Positions 1-11,145 of a DNA stretch of 64,000 nucleotides are shown here, one piece after another. The notes under the pieces are model-generated. The model worked only from the letters and a program-made list of their open reading frames with translations. It was not told where the DNA came from and made no database searches. The translations under genes were made by a program, and so were the position numbers. Position 1 is the first letter of the stretch. Each line of letters opens with the position of its first letter. Source of the DNA: Kwoniella bestiolae CBS 10118 (Eukaryota > Basidiomycota > Tremellomycetes > Tremellales > Cryptococcaceae); contig NC_089248.1 in assembly GCF_000512585.2 (NCBI RefSeq), positions 372,001 to 436,000 of the forward strand, written 5' to 3'.

Positions 1-37
1 GGCTCTCAATTGACTGTCCATGATATACATCGCATAG

Positions 38-515
38 GCCCACGTTTGTATCCTTCAAACCGCACTCGACCTGCTCGAGATCCCTCGATTCCACAAAAGA
101 GTATACATCCTCGCTGATGCCATATCAGCATGTCATGAGCTGGAAATACCATTAGCATTAGACAGAATGAGGGATACAGGCGCGGTTGTGACTACGAGTG
201 AAGCGATGCTGTTCCAACTCATGGGTGAGTGAGGTCCCAGCTTCTTAGAGGATCATCCAGTGTCTTACACGACAAGGGCGCCCCAAATGAGACGGAGAGA
301 TCTTTCCTATATCAGAACCTCTTTCCCCTTTCACAAGCCCTTTGCTTAGTCAAAGTCATCCGTCGGTTGATGTATACATTCCTTTGCTAGGCGACGGGTC
401 AGATTCGAACGATAAACCGATCTCCGACCTGATCAAAGCTGAACGAGCAAATACTGCGAAAGCTCTGGAAACATTGCTACCGCATCCATCCGGCACCGCT
501 ACCATATCGAATTAG
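38..515 (+). CDS. Isochorismatase-like hydrolase, 3' part only
   Basis: Partial gene whose 5' part lies left of the window. Bases 1-37 read as the end of an intron (acceptor ATAG at 34-37). Exons 38-224 and 391-515 are joined over a GTGAGT intron (225-390) and end in TAG. The first residues, AHVCILQTALDLLE, match the segment around the catalytic cysteine of the isochorismatase-like cysteine hydrolase fold. They are followed by YILADAISACHELE and GAVVTTSEAMLFQLMGD, typical of the eukaryotic ISOC1/ISOC2-like group. That group lacks a firmly established substrate, so the reaction is not assigned. The other catalytic residues (Asp and Lys in this fold) would be in the missing exons. Family placement is confident; function is not. 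Confidence 0.8.
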
Positions 516-1135
516 AAACCTATCCTTCTCTGGTCGATCTCGATACTTGAATACAGACAGCGATATTCTCAATTGTTCATCAAAATGCGAACCGGTCAGT
601 ACACAGCAATATAGTCAACGGCAACGTCAAGCAACAGCATAAGAAACGGCAACCCAATGTATACACTTTTACACAAGAAGAACATGTAGAAATGCGAAGA
701 TAAAGCAGAATGTAGAATATATCATATGAATAGAGCTGATAAAACAGTACCATGCATCCTCTGTATCCAAAGTTCAATGCTGACGCAACGTACATCGAGG
801 ATGGGATCGGGACATGGAAACGATGGCTCTGATGAAAAATAAGACGGACAAACCGATATCACCATATTGACAATCCTCTTCCATAGCCACTCCGTTCATT
901 TGGTATTCTTCGCTTTTGGTGGTTCAACAAGCTCATTCACCGTATGGGAGATGTTGGGGATCGCAGAATCGAGGAAAGGGGAATCGCTCGACTCATCCAA
1001 GTTGACTGTCGGTGTTTGCAGTCTCTTCCGATGCGGCTTGAAAGGTATACATACAGAAAGGAGAAATTCTCCCCATGACTGAACCACAGAAAGTCTCGGA
1101 CACCGCTCTTTCCTCCTCATCTTGACCCCATCAGA
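516..1135. other. Intergenic, tail-to-tail region
   Basis: Between the stop of the isochorismatase-like gene and the stop of the 1136-1672 minus-strand gene. Only short unlinked open frames are present. I see no RNA gene or repeat; it should hold two 3' UTRs. Confidence 0.5.
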
Positions 1136-1672
1136 CTAATCATCCAAAGAGACATCCTCAAAGACCGTTCCATACTTCCGGCTACTCAAATATTCTCTGA
1201 CGGTGCGGGCGCACTTCCTTCCTTCTGCTGTGCCGCTTCCCATACATCTGGGGGCATAAACCGTCTGTCCATCTACGGTGGACCCAGAGGTTCCTACCCC
1301 GCTTGAAAGTCCATCAAGCTCTTTGATCGCACTCTGTAGGGCCTGCTCGTCCTCCGTCCGGGCAACACCGTATCGCAGTTCCGTCAAGAACACTGCGGAC
1401 GGAGGCGATAGTTGACCGGATTGCAGTAAATTATCGATGGATTTGGCCACGTCATGTGAAAGGCAGGTACCGCTTGCTAAAGGCGCACTTGTTTGGGGTT
1501 TTGAGGATCTGGAAGATCTGGACCTGAGTAGGAAAGGTATGTATGGCATCTCTGGTGGTGGGTAATATACGGTATTATACTGTACTGCACTGTCGTTTGA
1601 AGTTTGATTTGAGAATGAACAATCGCAGGGAAGGCATAAATACGAGAAACCGAGGGAATGAATTCGAAACAA
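1136..1672 (-). CDS. Family 1 orphan protein, member 1 (178 aa)
   Basis: Intronless open frame of 178 codons starting at ATG 1672 with no recognisable domain. The N-terminal third is Ser/Pro-rich and contains RSRSSRSSKP. The C-terminal half is predicted helical and resembles, by eye, the other family 1 proteins in the window: a hydrophobic helix with LRYGVARTEDE, then SAIKELDGL, then a last helix ending RTVREYLSSRKYG. The alignment to the copies at 21747 and 23802 is weak but in the same order (L-[RK]-x-A-T/R-x-x-[ED], then K-x-L/F-K-x-x-L, then a final VxxxL/V helix). It is the most diverged member. No signal peptide or membrane segment is seen. Whether it is translated is not shown by sequence alone; a spurious open frame is possible. 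Confidence 0.5.
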   Translation of the reverse strand: MFRIHSLGFSYLCLPCDCSFSNQTSNDSAVQYNTVYYPPPEMPYIPFLLRSRSSRSSKPQTSAPLASGTCLSHDVAKSIDNLLQSGQLSPPSAVFLTELRYGVARTEDEQALQSAIKELDGLSSGVGTSGSTVDGQTVYAPRCMGSGTAEGRKCARTVREYLSSRKYGTVFEDVSLDD

Positions 1673-2467
1673 GATACGTATGTGTCAGCGATCAGCTCGG
1701 TACAATATATTGAGTTGAATAACAGCAGTGTCATCGTATGCCTTCCCTACAACACTTGTAAGGCCGCTGTCAAAGGAGGTGAAGTATGCAGGGCGTTTCA
1801 AGAGACGTATTTACGCCGTTTTCCTGATATCGAGGCTCAAACTGTGGATCACGGTGGCACAGCCAAATCACAATGACTCACTTTGTACGCAGGTTGATCG
1901 TAGTCGTTTTCATTCCAATCATTTCCAATCTACTATCAAACCACTGTACAACTTGGTAATTTTGCAGGATCTGCTATATGATCTTTGAAGAGATGGAAAA
2001 AGGGAATCACAGCCCTTGGTCCTTTCTGATGAACGTTCGCCGACGCCAATAGCTCAATATTACCAGTCGTCAGTCGTCAGAACGAAATCAAGAACCCATC
2101 GGGAGAAATGATTTGCTTGCCCGTGTCCGTTTGTGCCTGTTGATGTCGATAAGCAGAAACGACGGGGTTGACGTCATGCTGTCACTAATATGCTTATGCT
2201 TCTACGCTTTCTTGTGTTTTTCCTCTATGGTCCTCAATGGCTGTGTATGAGTATATTTACCGACTGCCGTCTACCATCCAGATCATCTACAATCATTAAG
2301 AAATACAACCTACAAGGTCAACACGCCATTGTTACACGTATTACAAGTTAGTTTCCGCAAACGTACAACTAGAAAATACCGCCAAAAGGACAACGAAAAG
2401 AGGAACGAGTCATCTGGATATCAATACACCTTCCCTTCCAGGACCAGGAATGCATCAATCGTGCAGA
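1673..2467. other. Intergenic, no gene seen
   Basis: AT-rich spacer upstream of the 1672 start and downstream of the 2468 stop. Only short frames are found and no convincing splice-linked coding. A weak TATATT lies near 1707, about 35 bases upstream of the 1672 ATG on the minus strand. Confidence 0.45.
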
Positions 2468-3657
2468 TCACCTCTGTCCTCGCAATACCTCTTCGTAAGA
2501 AGGAGGCATCACCGACCCCCTCTCACTCTCACTCCCGCTCATTCCCTGTCTGTGTATATCATGGGCGGTATACATACGTGTCCCGCTGTTAAATGGCTGA
2601 TACGAGACCGGGATATCCTGGATGACGGGGTGGGAATCGTGCTGTCTCATATCGGTCGTGGTCGGAGCAGGATACGGCGTGACATGAGGAGGGTCGATCT
2701 CGAACGGTTGTGAAGGGGTTATGTTGGTGGGTCTGGTATATTCCATTGTTGGTGGTGGTTTGGATTGATTACTATACATGTGACAGGCATATCAATCAGC
2801 TCGGTCGTATATCCCAGTATCACTGACTTTGAAAAGGGGATAGAAGGTCGAATATGAGGGGATGGGCGAAGTCACTCACAATCTCCGATGAAGGTCTGCT
2901 TTCCTCGCCACCCGGATGATCAGCGTGAGGAAGATTATAGCCATGAAAGTAGCGAAGATCTACATTCGTTCAGTTCATATTCACGGTGAGCTGAGCGTAC
3001 TCGATATGTCCTTAATCAAGCAACTCACAGGAATAAAGATCTTCAGCGGAGTACTCATACCCAGACCAGTGCTATTCCAAGTTGCGCGGGGCATCATCAC
3101 GTTGGTGGTCACGGTCCGCTCATCTTTGAGGTACATCTGTGCTAGGCTGCTTCGTGCAGATCCGGTGTGTTGTATCGTTGTAAGCTTATATCTTAGGTCA
3201 CTCTGAAACTATGCAATGAGGTATCAAGAACGTTTGCATCCAATCTATTTAGGTGATAGCTATCTATATACCTTTCACGGCTTTACCAAAGCAATAACTC
3301 AACTCAAGTGGAGCAGTCATCCGCTTAATGCTGTGCCGATGAGTTCGAGTGATATCAAAGATAAGTTGAGATCTCCGCTATCGAGCAGAGAGCAGAGGAT
3401 GAAAGATTGATGACATAAATCACATAATGAGGTACTGAGGGATGTACCTGATCAATCCCGAAATCCGCGGTCGTGTAGAACTCCGGTGGATCGCTGGATA
3501 TGCCAAGAGAATGGGTTGAGCCAAGAGAATGGTTGATAAAGCTTGGGTTATCAGGTGACTTCCATTCGTCATACTGTATTGGTCTTACTTCTCTCTGAAC
3601 GGTCATATCCGAACAGTGATAAAACCGAGCGCTCCTACTCGGTATAGGCCCCTGCAT
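2468..3657 (-). CDS. Single-pass membrane protein with C-terminal PPSY motif (copy A)
   Basis: The well-supported part is three exons. A 5' exon ends at 3028-3030 in MSTPLKIFIP|GTGAGT. Exon 2880-2959 (80 nt) encodes a membrane helix (IFATFMAIIFLTLIIRVARK). Exon 2468-2771 encodes a cytosolic tail with QPFEIDPPHVTPYPAP and MPPSYEEVLRGQR before TGA. PPxY is the ligand of WW domains such as those of Rsp5-type ubiquitin ligases. The 5' end is unsure. Open frame continues upstream to an acceptor TTTCAG before 3202, and an exon at 3448-3657 (ATG, 70 codons, then GTACAT donor) could encode an extracellular N-terminus, but I could not find a clean join between 3202 and 3448. It is paralogous to the next gene: same exon 2 length, same phases, same tail motif. 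Function unknown; a WW-ligand membrane adaptor is inference. Confidence 0.6.
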
Positions 3658-3793
3658 CTTGTATCATAGCGTGCTTCTCTCTTAATTCATATACATTGTA
3701 GAGAAGTAAAAAATGTTCAATACTATACAAAATACAAATAGATCTCCAATTCGACTTCGTCGATATTCATGTGCTAGTCCTCATAACCCCCAT

Positions 3794-4445
3794 TTACCTG
3801 TTCTGTTCCAGCCGAGTCAGATCCACCCCCGACAGCTGGGCATAAGAAGGAGGCAGAACATCCCCCTCGTCCTCCTCCCCGCGGCGCAACAGTGCTTCCT
3901 GTGAAGGTGTTCTGGAATGAGTTGGCTGGGCGATAGGAATTGCGTGAGAGTCTATACTGGGCTGTAAGGATAGATGGTGTGACTCGACGGCGGGGAAGAT
4001 TGGTTGTTCGGAGGTTGAGGATGAGTTCATAGGATAGGGAGTCACGACGTGTTCATCTATGTTGAATCCTCTATCAGGGGGGCGATTGAGGTCTATTTTG
4101 GGAATGGTGGATTGTTTGTTACTAGATCACAGATCATCGTTCAGCTACCATTCGAGAGCTAAACGAAAGGACAGGTGTAAGACCACAGCAGCACTCACAA
4201 AGCACGCTTCAGCCTCCTATTCCTGATACACGAGTAGATGATGAATGAGAATACGCAGAAGAAGAATACGCTGAATATCTAAAAGGATGCCGACGTTCAT
4301 AAGCACGTCATGTTGGAGGTGGTGTTGGAGCACTCACGGGTATAGCTATCAGTGCGGGTAGAGGTAATCCATCGCCAAAGGGATTATCGTCATCTTTCCT
4401 TTTCACTACATTGTGCAGGTCTGCCATGGTGGTAGGGAGGTGCAT
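3794..4445 (-). CDS. Single-pass membrane protein with C-terminal PPSY motif (copy B)
   Basis: Three exons: 4338-4445 (or from the in-frame ATG at 4427), 4199-4278 and 3794-4121, all with GTGAGT donors and TAG acceptors; about 165-171 aa. The order is a short polar N-terminus (MADLHNVVKRKDDDNPF), a membrane helix in exon 2 (IFSVFFFCVFSFIIYSCI) followed by basic NRRLKR, and a cytosolic tail with GFNIDEHVVTPYPM and LPPSYAQLSG. Exon 2 is 80 nt with the same phase as in copy A, and the tails align (F-N-K/Q-S ... TPYP ... PPSY), so A and B are tandem duplicates. Copy B lacks any counterpart of the possible N-terminal ecto-exon of copy A. No signal peptide is seen. The tail probably faces the cytosol by the positive-inside rule. 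Confidence 0.7.
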
Positions 4446-5239
4446 GGTGATCGGGGAGGTCGAGTGTGTATCGAGGGTGGATCAGATCGGATTGTCGCGG
4501 TTGTAATGATAAGTTAGGAGTACAGTAACTTAGGTTTATGAATGGACTTTAATTTATCGTATATATGTATGAGCAAAATGCTAAGTTGTTCAAAGTCTAG
4601 CAATGACTGGTGGACAGTGGTGTAGATATATATCTTATCAATATCAGTCATCTCAACGTCATGCACTGCATCGTCACCGCTGATATAGAATATACGGTAT
4701 GCATGACGCTAAGAAGTAGCACAGATCCTCCATCAACACAACACACAAACACAGCTTCGGACCTGGTCTGAAGAATCCTCCGAAGCGGTGCACCTCATGT
4801 TAATACAATTTCACTGGAATTAGGCTAATCGCAAAAAATTAATCGCGTCTCAAAAGGGGTGTACTCGAGTAGTGAGATGGATAGAATACAAGTCCAAGTC
4901 GCCGCAGGATCCAGTCCGACAGTGCATGCATGACAATTATCTGACCTCCTCAGACTTCCTGTGTTTCTCCGTTACTAGCGCCACGGTAGATTGACGCACT
5001 GATCAACATATTGGGATTTAGATCGGCTTTCGGAGGTATCGACCTACTGGAAGGAGATCACACCGATGTGTTAAAAGGCATATAACGATAGGTCGTATAC
5101 TCCAACTTGCTTTGCTTGCGAATCAGTCAGACTCGCTCAAAATATACAGTATCTGCAGATGATGCTCACCCGCAATGAATGATTCATTCATTATACGAGT
5201 CTCTACACCTACATATCAAGCTCTATACAGTCTTCTATC
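4446..5239. other. Intergenic, no gene seen
   Basis: AT-rich region between copy B's 5' end and the stop of the hydrolase gene. It holds the copy B promoter and the 3' UTR of 5240-6396. No coding frame, RNA gene or clear repeat was found. Confidence 0.45.
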
Positions 5240-6396
5240 TCACGCACCGTTCAACTCCCTCATGACAAACTCCACCCCCTTCTCCATAATCCCGTCTATC
5301 CCATCTATAAACCTCGGCCAATCCCCATCAACGAACAACCCATGACCCGCATCTTTCACCCATATCTTCTCCACCTTCCCTCCCTCTATCTCCTTCAAAT
5401 CATCGTATAATCTGAATGACTCCTCAATAGGCACGACCCGATCGTTTTCACCATGCACTATTATAGTCGGAGGTGCACTCCCACCCCCCAAAGTGGTCGG
5501 TAAGATGCCGAGTATCCTCCTCTGCTCATCACTCAGTAAAGCACTTCTCCGATCGTAGGGGACTTCCCTAAGTCTCGCCGATAAACCGGGTTCATCCAAT
5601 AGATAATCCAATATGTTCCCCTGGTTAATGAACCATACGAACAGCCCCATTCGTCCTTCCTCATCCCCATTGGCTCCTAGGTGCGCTTCGCTCAATCCCC
5701 ACTTCTCTGTCCTATACTTCGGATTGTTTAGAATAGTCTGTACCTTATCTTCAAAGAATGGTATGTCCGGTACGTATTGGTTTTCCGGTTTAATCGATAC
5801 CCAATGATCCAAAAGGAAATCACCGGCCATGCCGTATAGGTCGAAATACACTTTGGGTCTAGTGAACGGGTTGATTGTGGGTAAGAAAGCTGCAAGTTTG
5901 GCTGGGCAATTCCCTCCTGAGAAACCTATTACGCCGATCTTACCCCTATCTAAGGCTATACCGTGTTGGGCGAGTTGATGGGTGAGTTCGGACGAGGGAA
6001 GGGAAAGGTAGTCGAAGAGGGTGTGGATGTCTTGCAGGATGTCAACGCCTGTGGATGGGTAGAGGAGTCGATAGTTGGGTGAGATGAAGATTACGTTTTG
6101 GGATAGGAATTTAGCTATATCGATCATAGCATTGTCAGTGGATGCGATAACAGGGCGAATTAGTTTTGGGAAGTGATGGTCTGATCATGAGGGAAAGACG
6201 GGAGCTCACCTGCGAGATCCTTGGGGAAATACGCATCATCCTTCGATCCAGCTACTAATCCACCACCATGGAACGCGACTACCGCTGGTAAGCTTTTGAC
6301 CTCTCCATCCTTGGTATTGGTGGTCAAAGGGATATGAGCGTCGAGCTGGATATTGTGGATTGGATCGTATGTGACGGTAATGATTCTGGAGGTCAT
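5240..6396 (-). CDS. Alpha/beta hydrolase, HGGG esterase/lipase type
   Basis: Two exons, 6210-6396 and 5240-6114, joined at LAAKF (GTGAGC donor, ATAG acceptor); 353 aa. The start is the first in-frame ATG (MTSRIITVTYDP). Visible elements of the alpha/beta hydrolase fold are the oxyanion-hole HGGG (AFHGGGLVAGS, about residue 44), the nucleophile elbow GFSGGN (about residue 128) in GKIGVIGFSGGNCPAKLAAF, an acid in HGENDRVVPIEESF and the catalytic His in KDAGHGLFVDGDWPRFID. The elbow Gly-Phe-Ser-Gly-Gly fits G-x-S-x-G. No signal peptide, so a cytosolic enzyme is likely. The substrate cannot be told; the HGGG/BD-FAE-like group includes arylesterases and kynurenine formamidases. It is transcribed away from the Pof1-like gene over a 637-base shared spacer. 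Confidence 0.85.
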
Positions 6397-7033
6397 TCTT
6401 CAGTGTATATACAGTGGGGTTTAAAGCAAGTCTGTCGGTGGGTGTGGTTTGCACGATGAGTACTGAGGTTGTTTATAGTTGTTGAGAAGATGCATATTTG
6501 TGACATGGCGTTTACAGCCTTTTTATATATTTATCCGTTACATCTCAATATGCGGATCGATGTCAGTGTTCGGAAGATTAGTAACATCGCCATTGAGAGG
6601 TGGATGAAACGTCTATACTTGACGATATTGACTAATATATGATGAGTCAATAAGAGGTGGAGTGTCAGGACAATAAGAAGCACAATATCTTGTAACTCTG
6701 ATAAAATACCTTGTCAATGATGAAACGTCCAGGGATATTGTTGATGTTATATCGAAACCCTCCACAAGGCTTACTTAATAGATATGATAGGTATGATAAG
6801 GATGGAGAGATGACTATCGGATCTTATGTCAGATGGGTTTCATGACTAATCAGACCAGGCGTTCATTCAGGGTCTAGTAGGTGAAAGACACCACCTCCAC
6901 TTTGGTCTCTCAAACCACTTATCTCCGAGCGTCAGGTCAGTCCACCTCACCTCGAGTTTCTCAGCCAGGGTACGAGGTCATCAATAGTCATCAGATCATA
7001 GCGAAGCCGAGCATAGCCTAATACCGAAGACAT
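6397..7033. promoter_or_regulatory. Divergent promoter region, hydrolase / Pof1-like gene
   Basis: Head-to-head spacer carrying the 5' regions of both flanking genes. It is AT-rich with TTTTTATATATTTAT near 6520. No coding frame of note and no specific factor site can be named. Confidence 0.45.
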
Positions 7034-7990
7034 ATGCGACCCCCCTCCATTCTCGGCGCAATACGAAAGATGACCTCCCCTTCCTCCCCGGCTCACTTAC
7101 AAGAGACGATCCACCGAATATCCACCTCACCCGGATCATTCGCCATACTTTCTTCCACACCCAACTGGCCAATCCCTCCTACCGCTTCCTCCTCTTCCTC
7201 AGACATACATATCTCCATCCTCGACTCATCGTTCAACCCTCCTACAACAGCTCACCAGAGCATCGCATTCTCCACGTTCCCACCTCCCATCGCCTCTTCC
7301 TCTTCCTCACCATCCAAGGGAAATGACGGGACACCACGGCCCTACACTTCTCGCCTACTCCTCTTCTCCGCGCGGAACGTGGAGAAAACACTCAAATCCA
7401 CCGATGCGACCCCCCACCAGCGTATAGAGATGATGTCCATCCTCTCATCTATACGACGCCGTACAAATCCAGAAGAGGGTATAGCAGTGGGAGTGATTAA
7501 CGAACCTACCTTCGTTGGGAAGGCATCTATCATACGGCAGTACCTATCCACCCTACCTCACCTGAAACAAAACCAGAATGAAGATCAGCGACCAGGAAAT
7601 AACGTAGATTTGACGTTTCTGGTTGGTACAGACACGTTGATTAGATTCTTTGATCCTCGCTTCTACCCCCCAAATGAAATGCACCAAAAGATCCAGGAGT
7701 ACTTCTCCAATCCCCCTAATGGAAGCGGAGCGTACCTGGTCAGTGCTCGACGAGGAACGGAGGAGGAAGATAGGGCGATAGAAAGTGAGATATTGTGTAG
7801 AGATGGGGTGAAGGACTGGGTGGATAGGGGGAAAGTGAGACTGTTGGGGAGCGGTGAAGAGGGATGGGAGGAAGTGAGTAGTACGAAAGTCCGCGAGGCT
7901 GTTGGGCGTGGGGATTGGTTGAGGGTCGAGGAGCTGGTTGGGAAGGATGTCGGTGGGTATATACGGAGGGAGGGGCTGTATGTTAATTAA
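7034..7990 (+). CDS. Nicotinamide-nucleotide adenylyltransferase family protein (Pof1-like)
   Basis: Single exon, 318 aa. The protein has the two hallmark motifs of the adenylyl/cytidylyltransferase fold. The first is LDSSFNPPTTAHQSIA (about residues 60-75; the G/SxFNPxTxxH signature that binds ATP phosphates). The second is a C-terminal VSSTKVREAV (the ISSTxxR signature, about residue 285). LTFLVGTDTLIRFFDPRFY between them matches the conserved middle of yeast Pof1 (YCL047C) and related NMN adenylyltransferases. The N-terminal 40 residues and the Ser-rich loop around residues 90-110 are likely disordered. A second in-frame ATG (7070, residue 13) is an alternative start. The expected reaction, NMN plus ATP to NAD, is inferred from family membership; Pof1 relatives have also been linked to protein quality control. 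Confidence 0.85.
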   Translation: MRPPSILGAIRKMTSPSSPAHLQETIHRISTSPGSFAILSSTPNWPIPPTASSSSSDIHISILDSSFNPPTTAHQSIAFSTFPPPIASSSSSPSKGNDGTPRPYTSRLLLFSARNVEKTLKSTDATPHQRIEMMSILSSIRRRTNPEEGIAVGVINEPTFVGKASIIRQYLSTLPHLKQNQNEDQRPGNNVDLTFLVGTDTLIRFFDPRFYPPNEMHQKIQEYFSNPPNGSGAYLVSARRGTEEEDRAIESEILCRDGVKDWVDRGKVRLLGSGEEGWEEVSSTKVREAVGRGDWLRVEELVGKDVGGYIRREGLYVN

Positions 7991-8254
7991 GGATATACAC
8001 CCGCATGCGAATTTGGGTGGAAATATGATAGACAACTCCAGCATCAGGTGGGATATTTGTTGTATATAGATCAAATAGATTTATAGATGAAACGGCACTG
8101 GGCTGCAGACTGCTTGCGAGGACATGCCCGAGAGCTTTAAATCACCCGATACGTCTGGTCTTGGAATCTGTTCGTACCATGCGACATCTCTTAATCCCGG
8201 ATGAGCAATGCATGCAAGTGTATACTATAATATGTAGATCTACACGTCTTCCCA

Positions 8255-9638
8255 CTATGGTGAAATTTCCGCATTCCTCTTCTGCACCTTCCTCCAATCC
8301 ACATTCTTCCACCAATCATTAACATACTCCTTCTTAGACCATACCCCGTACTTGTCCGAAAGGTAAGCATGCTCGTACAAGTTCAACACGGCTAGAGGGG
8401 TGGGGTATTGGAGTCGATTAGAGTTGGAGGTGAACGATCGACTTGATCGCTTGTTCAATGGGATTTCCTCGGTCTCTGTGGCAGGAGCAGAAGCGGAGGA
8501 AGGAGAAGAGGAAGGCTCGGTGGATCCTGATGTGGGTGGTTCGGCGAATAGGGGTAAGGTGGATTCTCTACCTCTTTGGGATCTTTGAGTTACTAGGAGG
8601 GTACCGGACGCAAAGGTTGGGATGACGTCGAGGTCGTTTTGGGAGTCGCCGCATCGGACGATCTGATCATTATCGAAATAAGTTTAGCATTTGAAGGAAG
8701 GTATAGCAAAGCGATGAATGTGAGAGTACAGGTAATGCCACTCTACCAAGTATGAGGACACTGTCTATAGGAAGAGGCACGGACTCACCCATAACCATCC
8801 ACCGCCGACGATACCCTCAGCATAACCTTCCAATTTCGCTTTCAAATCTCTGAACTCTGTTGGTACTTGCTGAGTATTCTCGGCGGACTGCAAGTATGAC
8901 GAACATCGTTAGCTAGTCTGATTGAGACAGAGCCACCAGGCACATGAAGACACGATACATCCGTCCGCCTTCAACCTCCACTAGGAAATGGGCGGACAAG
9001 ATGATCTAGCCTGATTGATGATTTGTGGTATATTTCAGAATAAGGGTCAACTCACCAATCCTTCCAGGAAGAAACTGTTATTCAACAGCAAAGCGGCATA
9101 GTTGTACGCCAGAGTCAGGTTTTTATCTTTCGCTGTGGATGATATGAGATCTGTCATGTCTAAGCCGTATTTGTCCCATTTCTGTTTAGTCTCGATTAGA
9201 GCTGGGTTGTCTGGAGACATATAACGACAGAAATTAGCAATTAATTCTGTAGCCTTGAAGATCTGAGACTACGGATGAAAAGCAGATAGGTGACTCGAAT
9301 CATGCCTAGGAGATTGTAGATCATGAGATCTAGAGGAAGGCGGCATGTACTTCTTGTTTGAATGGAGCTAAATAAACCAGACCGCACTCACTGTTCACCT
9401 CCCCTTGTAACCTGTTCCATAACCCCACCTGCCATTCTTGCAACCTATCAAAGTTCTCCTTCGGCAGGAACCCGTTGATCCCCTCCAAGATCCTGTAATC
9501 GATAGATGATGTATTTATACCTGATCTCGAAGCTGCATTGAGGAGTGTCCTAGTTTGGATCCGAGGAGTTATGCGAGGGAGGGCAAGGGGTGTTTGAGCG
9601 AGAGCTGATCGGAGGATGGATGAGGAAGGGCGGGACAT
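8255..9638 (-). CDS. Superoxide-dismutase-like mitochondrial small ribosomal subunit protein (mS42/mS43 type)
   Basis: Four exons: 9392-9638, 9056-9210, 8789-8887 and 8255-8662; 302 aa, all GTGAGT-type donors. The N-terminus (MSRPSSSILRSALAQ ... TRTLLNAASRSG) reads as a mitochondrial presequence. The body follows the Fe/Mn superoxide dismutase fold: an N-terminal hairpin (LPKENFDRLQEWQVGLWNRLQ), LLLNNSFFLEGL in place of the SOD NHSxFWxxL, GGGWLWV, and a C-terminal LNLYEHAYLSDKYG ... YVNDWWKNVDW. Two metal ligands are replaced (His to Asn in NNSFF, Asp to Asn in NLYEH), so it should not be an enzyme. In fungi such degenerate SODs are subunits of the mitochondrial 37S ribosome (Mrp1, Rsm26). 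Which of the two this is cannot be settled here. A Ser-rich insertion near residues 190-235 is unusual. Confidence 0.8.
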
Positions 9639-10152
9639 CGTGTTGGGTTGTGAATGGGGAAGCTGATATCACAAACTGAGGTATGCTTATGTACTCCTAT
9701 AGTGATAGCCTTGCGATGCTGCTTTCCACCAACATTTGAGAACACATTTGATTGGGATTCTCGAAAAAGTCAAAAGCACGGCTCAAGAATCGGAATGCCA
9801 CCGTGGGAGAATATTGGCTTTGGTCGATAGGACGACGAAATCACGTGACCGTCGTGGTAAATCTCATTTCAGTTACGGGGTATGTCATCATCATGATCGA
9901 TACAGACACACAGACAATGTTAGACATGATATATATAGCATCATCATAACATAATACCACAACATAATACTTACTCGTACATTTGCCGTCGTAACAAATA
10001 AATATCGTAGCTGAATAATCAACCAGGTATATAAGCAGCACTCTGCTCAATTGATCGTCCTGCTTTCCCCTTCTCCATTCTGTAAGAATCATCTTGTGAA
10101 AAGCATTGTCGCTATTTCATTCCATCCTTGAAACCCGTCCAAGCTCCTCAAA
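9639..10152. promoter_or_regulatory. Divergent promoter region
   Basis: Head-to-head spacer between the mitoribosomal gene and the NR2C2AP-like gene. It contains AT-rich TATATATAGCATCATC near 9930. No coding frame is supported. Confidence 0.45.
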
Positions 10153-10971
10153 ATGTCACTGCGGAACGTCATCGATCCCAAGAACACAAAAATCTCGTGA
10201 GTAACTTCCTCCTATATCTTCAGATCAATCTTGTCTTGAAAACCATGCGGTCAAGGACCTTGATGACGTGTGACCATCGGCTGACGGTAGCGCAGAGTCT
10301 CATCCACTGCACCTGGCTCATCAAAGAAACATCTCCTCAATCCCTCAGCATCAGACGAAGGTCAACCATGGTCCTCCAACATCCCCTCCTCCCTTCATCT
10401 CACCTTCGATACTCCCATCCAAGCTAGTCATTTTGCATTGACTTTCCAGGGTGGATTTGTATCTACCGCTATATCCGTTTGGGTAGCCCGATCGGAGGAT
10501 GCGGAAGGTGGGGTAGGGTTGGGGTTGATGATGGGTGGGAAGGTTTATCCCGAAGATAGGAATAAGAGGCAGGTGTTTGAGTGGGTGTTGTTTTATCTTC
10601 TGAATTGTCCCTTCACAAGAGACATCACTGTTCTTCTCAATCATGTCACTCTGATTCGGCTTCTGACAAAGAACGTATGGAGGACGATAAGCGCTAATAC
10701 ACGAAAGATCTGTAGAATCCCATTCCCCCCAACAGGCCTCTCACCTACTTCCGAAGAACCCCCCAGCTCAGGACCAAATATCACCACCGAGATCACCCCC
10801 GCAGAAGCTCAATCAGGTGCCGTCAAAGCTCATCCGGATGGACAAGGGATAATGAAGAAGCATACTTCCGATGATTTACCTTATTTGACCGAGTTGAAAT
10901 TGGAATTCGAGAAGAGTTCGGATCAATATGGCAGAGTCACGCTGTACTCTATCGAGGCGTTGAACGAGTGA
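10153..10971 (+). CDS. NR2C2AP-like (TRA16) discoidin-fold protein
   Basis: Exon 10153-10196 (MSLRNVIDPKNTKIS) joins 10296 onward. The frame then stays open to TGA at 10971, but a probable 123-nt intron (10585 GTGTTG to 10707 CGAAAG, with CTAATAC just upstream) would remove a stretch absent from relatives. The conserved core matches the F5/8 type C (discoidin) domain of animal NR2C2-associated protein: KKHLLNPSASDEGQPWSS, LTFDTPIQASHFALTFQGGF, KVYPEDRNKRQVFEW and, at the end, LTELKLEFEKSSDQYGRVTLY. With the intron removed the protein is about 199 aa, against about 140 in animals; the extra length is mostly the Pro/Thr-rich segment before the last two strands. Molecular role in fungi is unknown. 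Homology is confident; the second intron is likely but unproven. Confidence 0.75.
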
Positions 10972-11145
10972 AACAAAGTCAGAGGTAACAGTATGTACAA
11001 TTAGTTTATCGGTCGGAAAAGGTAATCAATGCATATAATCAATTCACGACCTCCACCAGCAATATAACTTACATCGATTGAATGAGAGGCTTCGACCTGA
11101 ATCTCCTTGTCATTGCCAGAACGAGAAGCCTCGTTAAGTCTAGAT

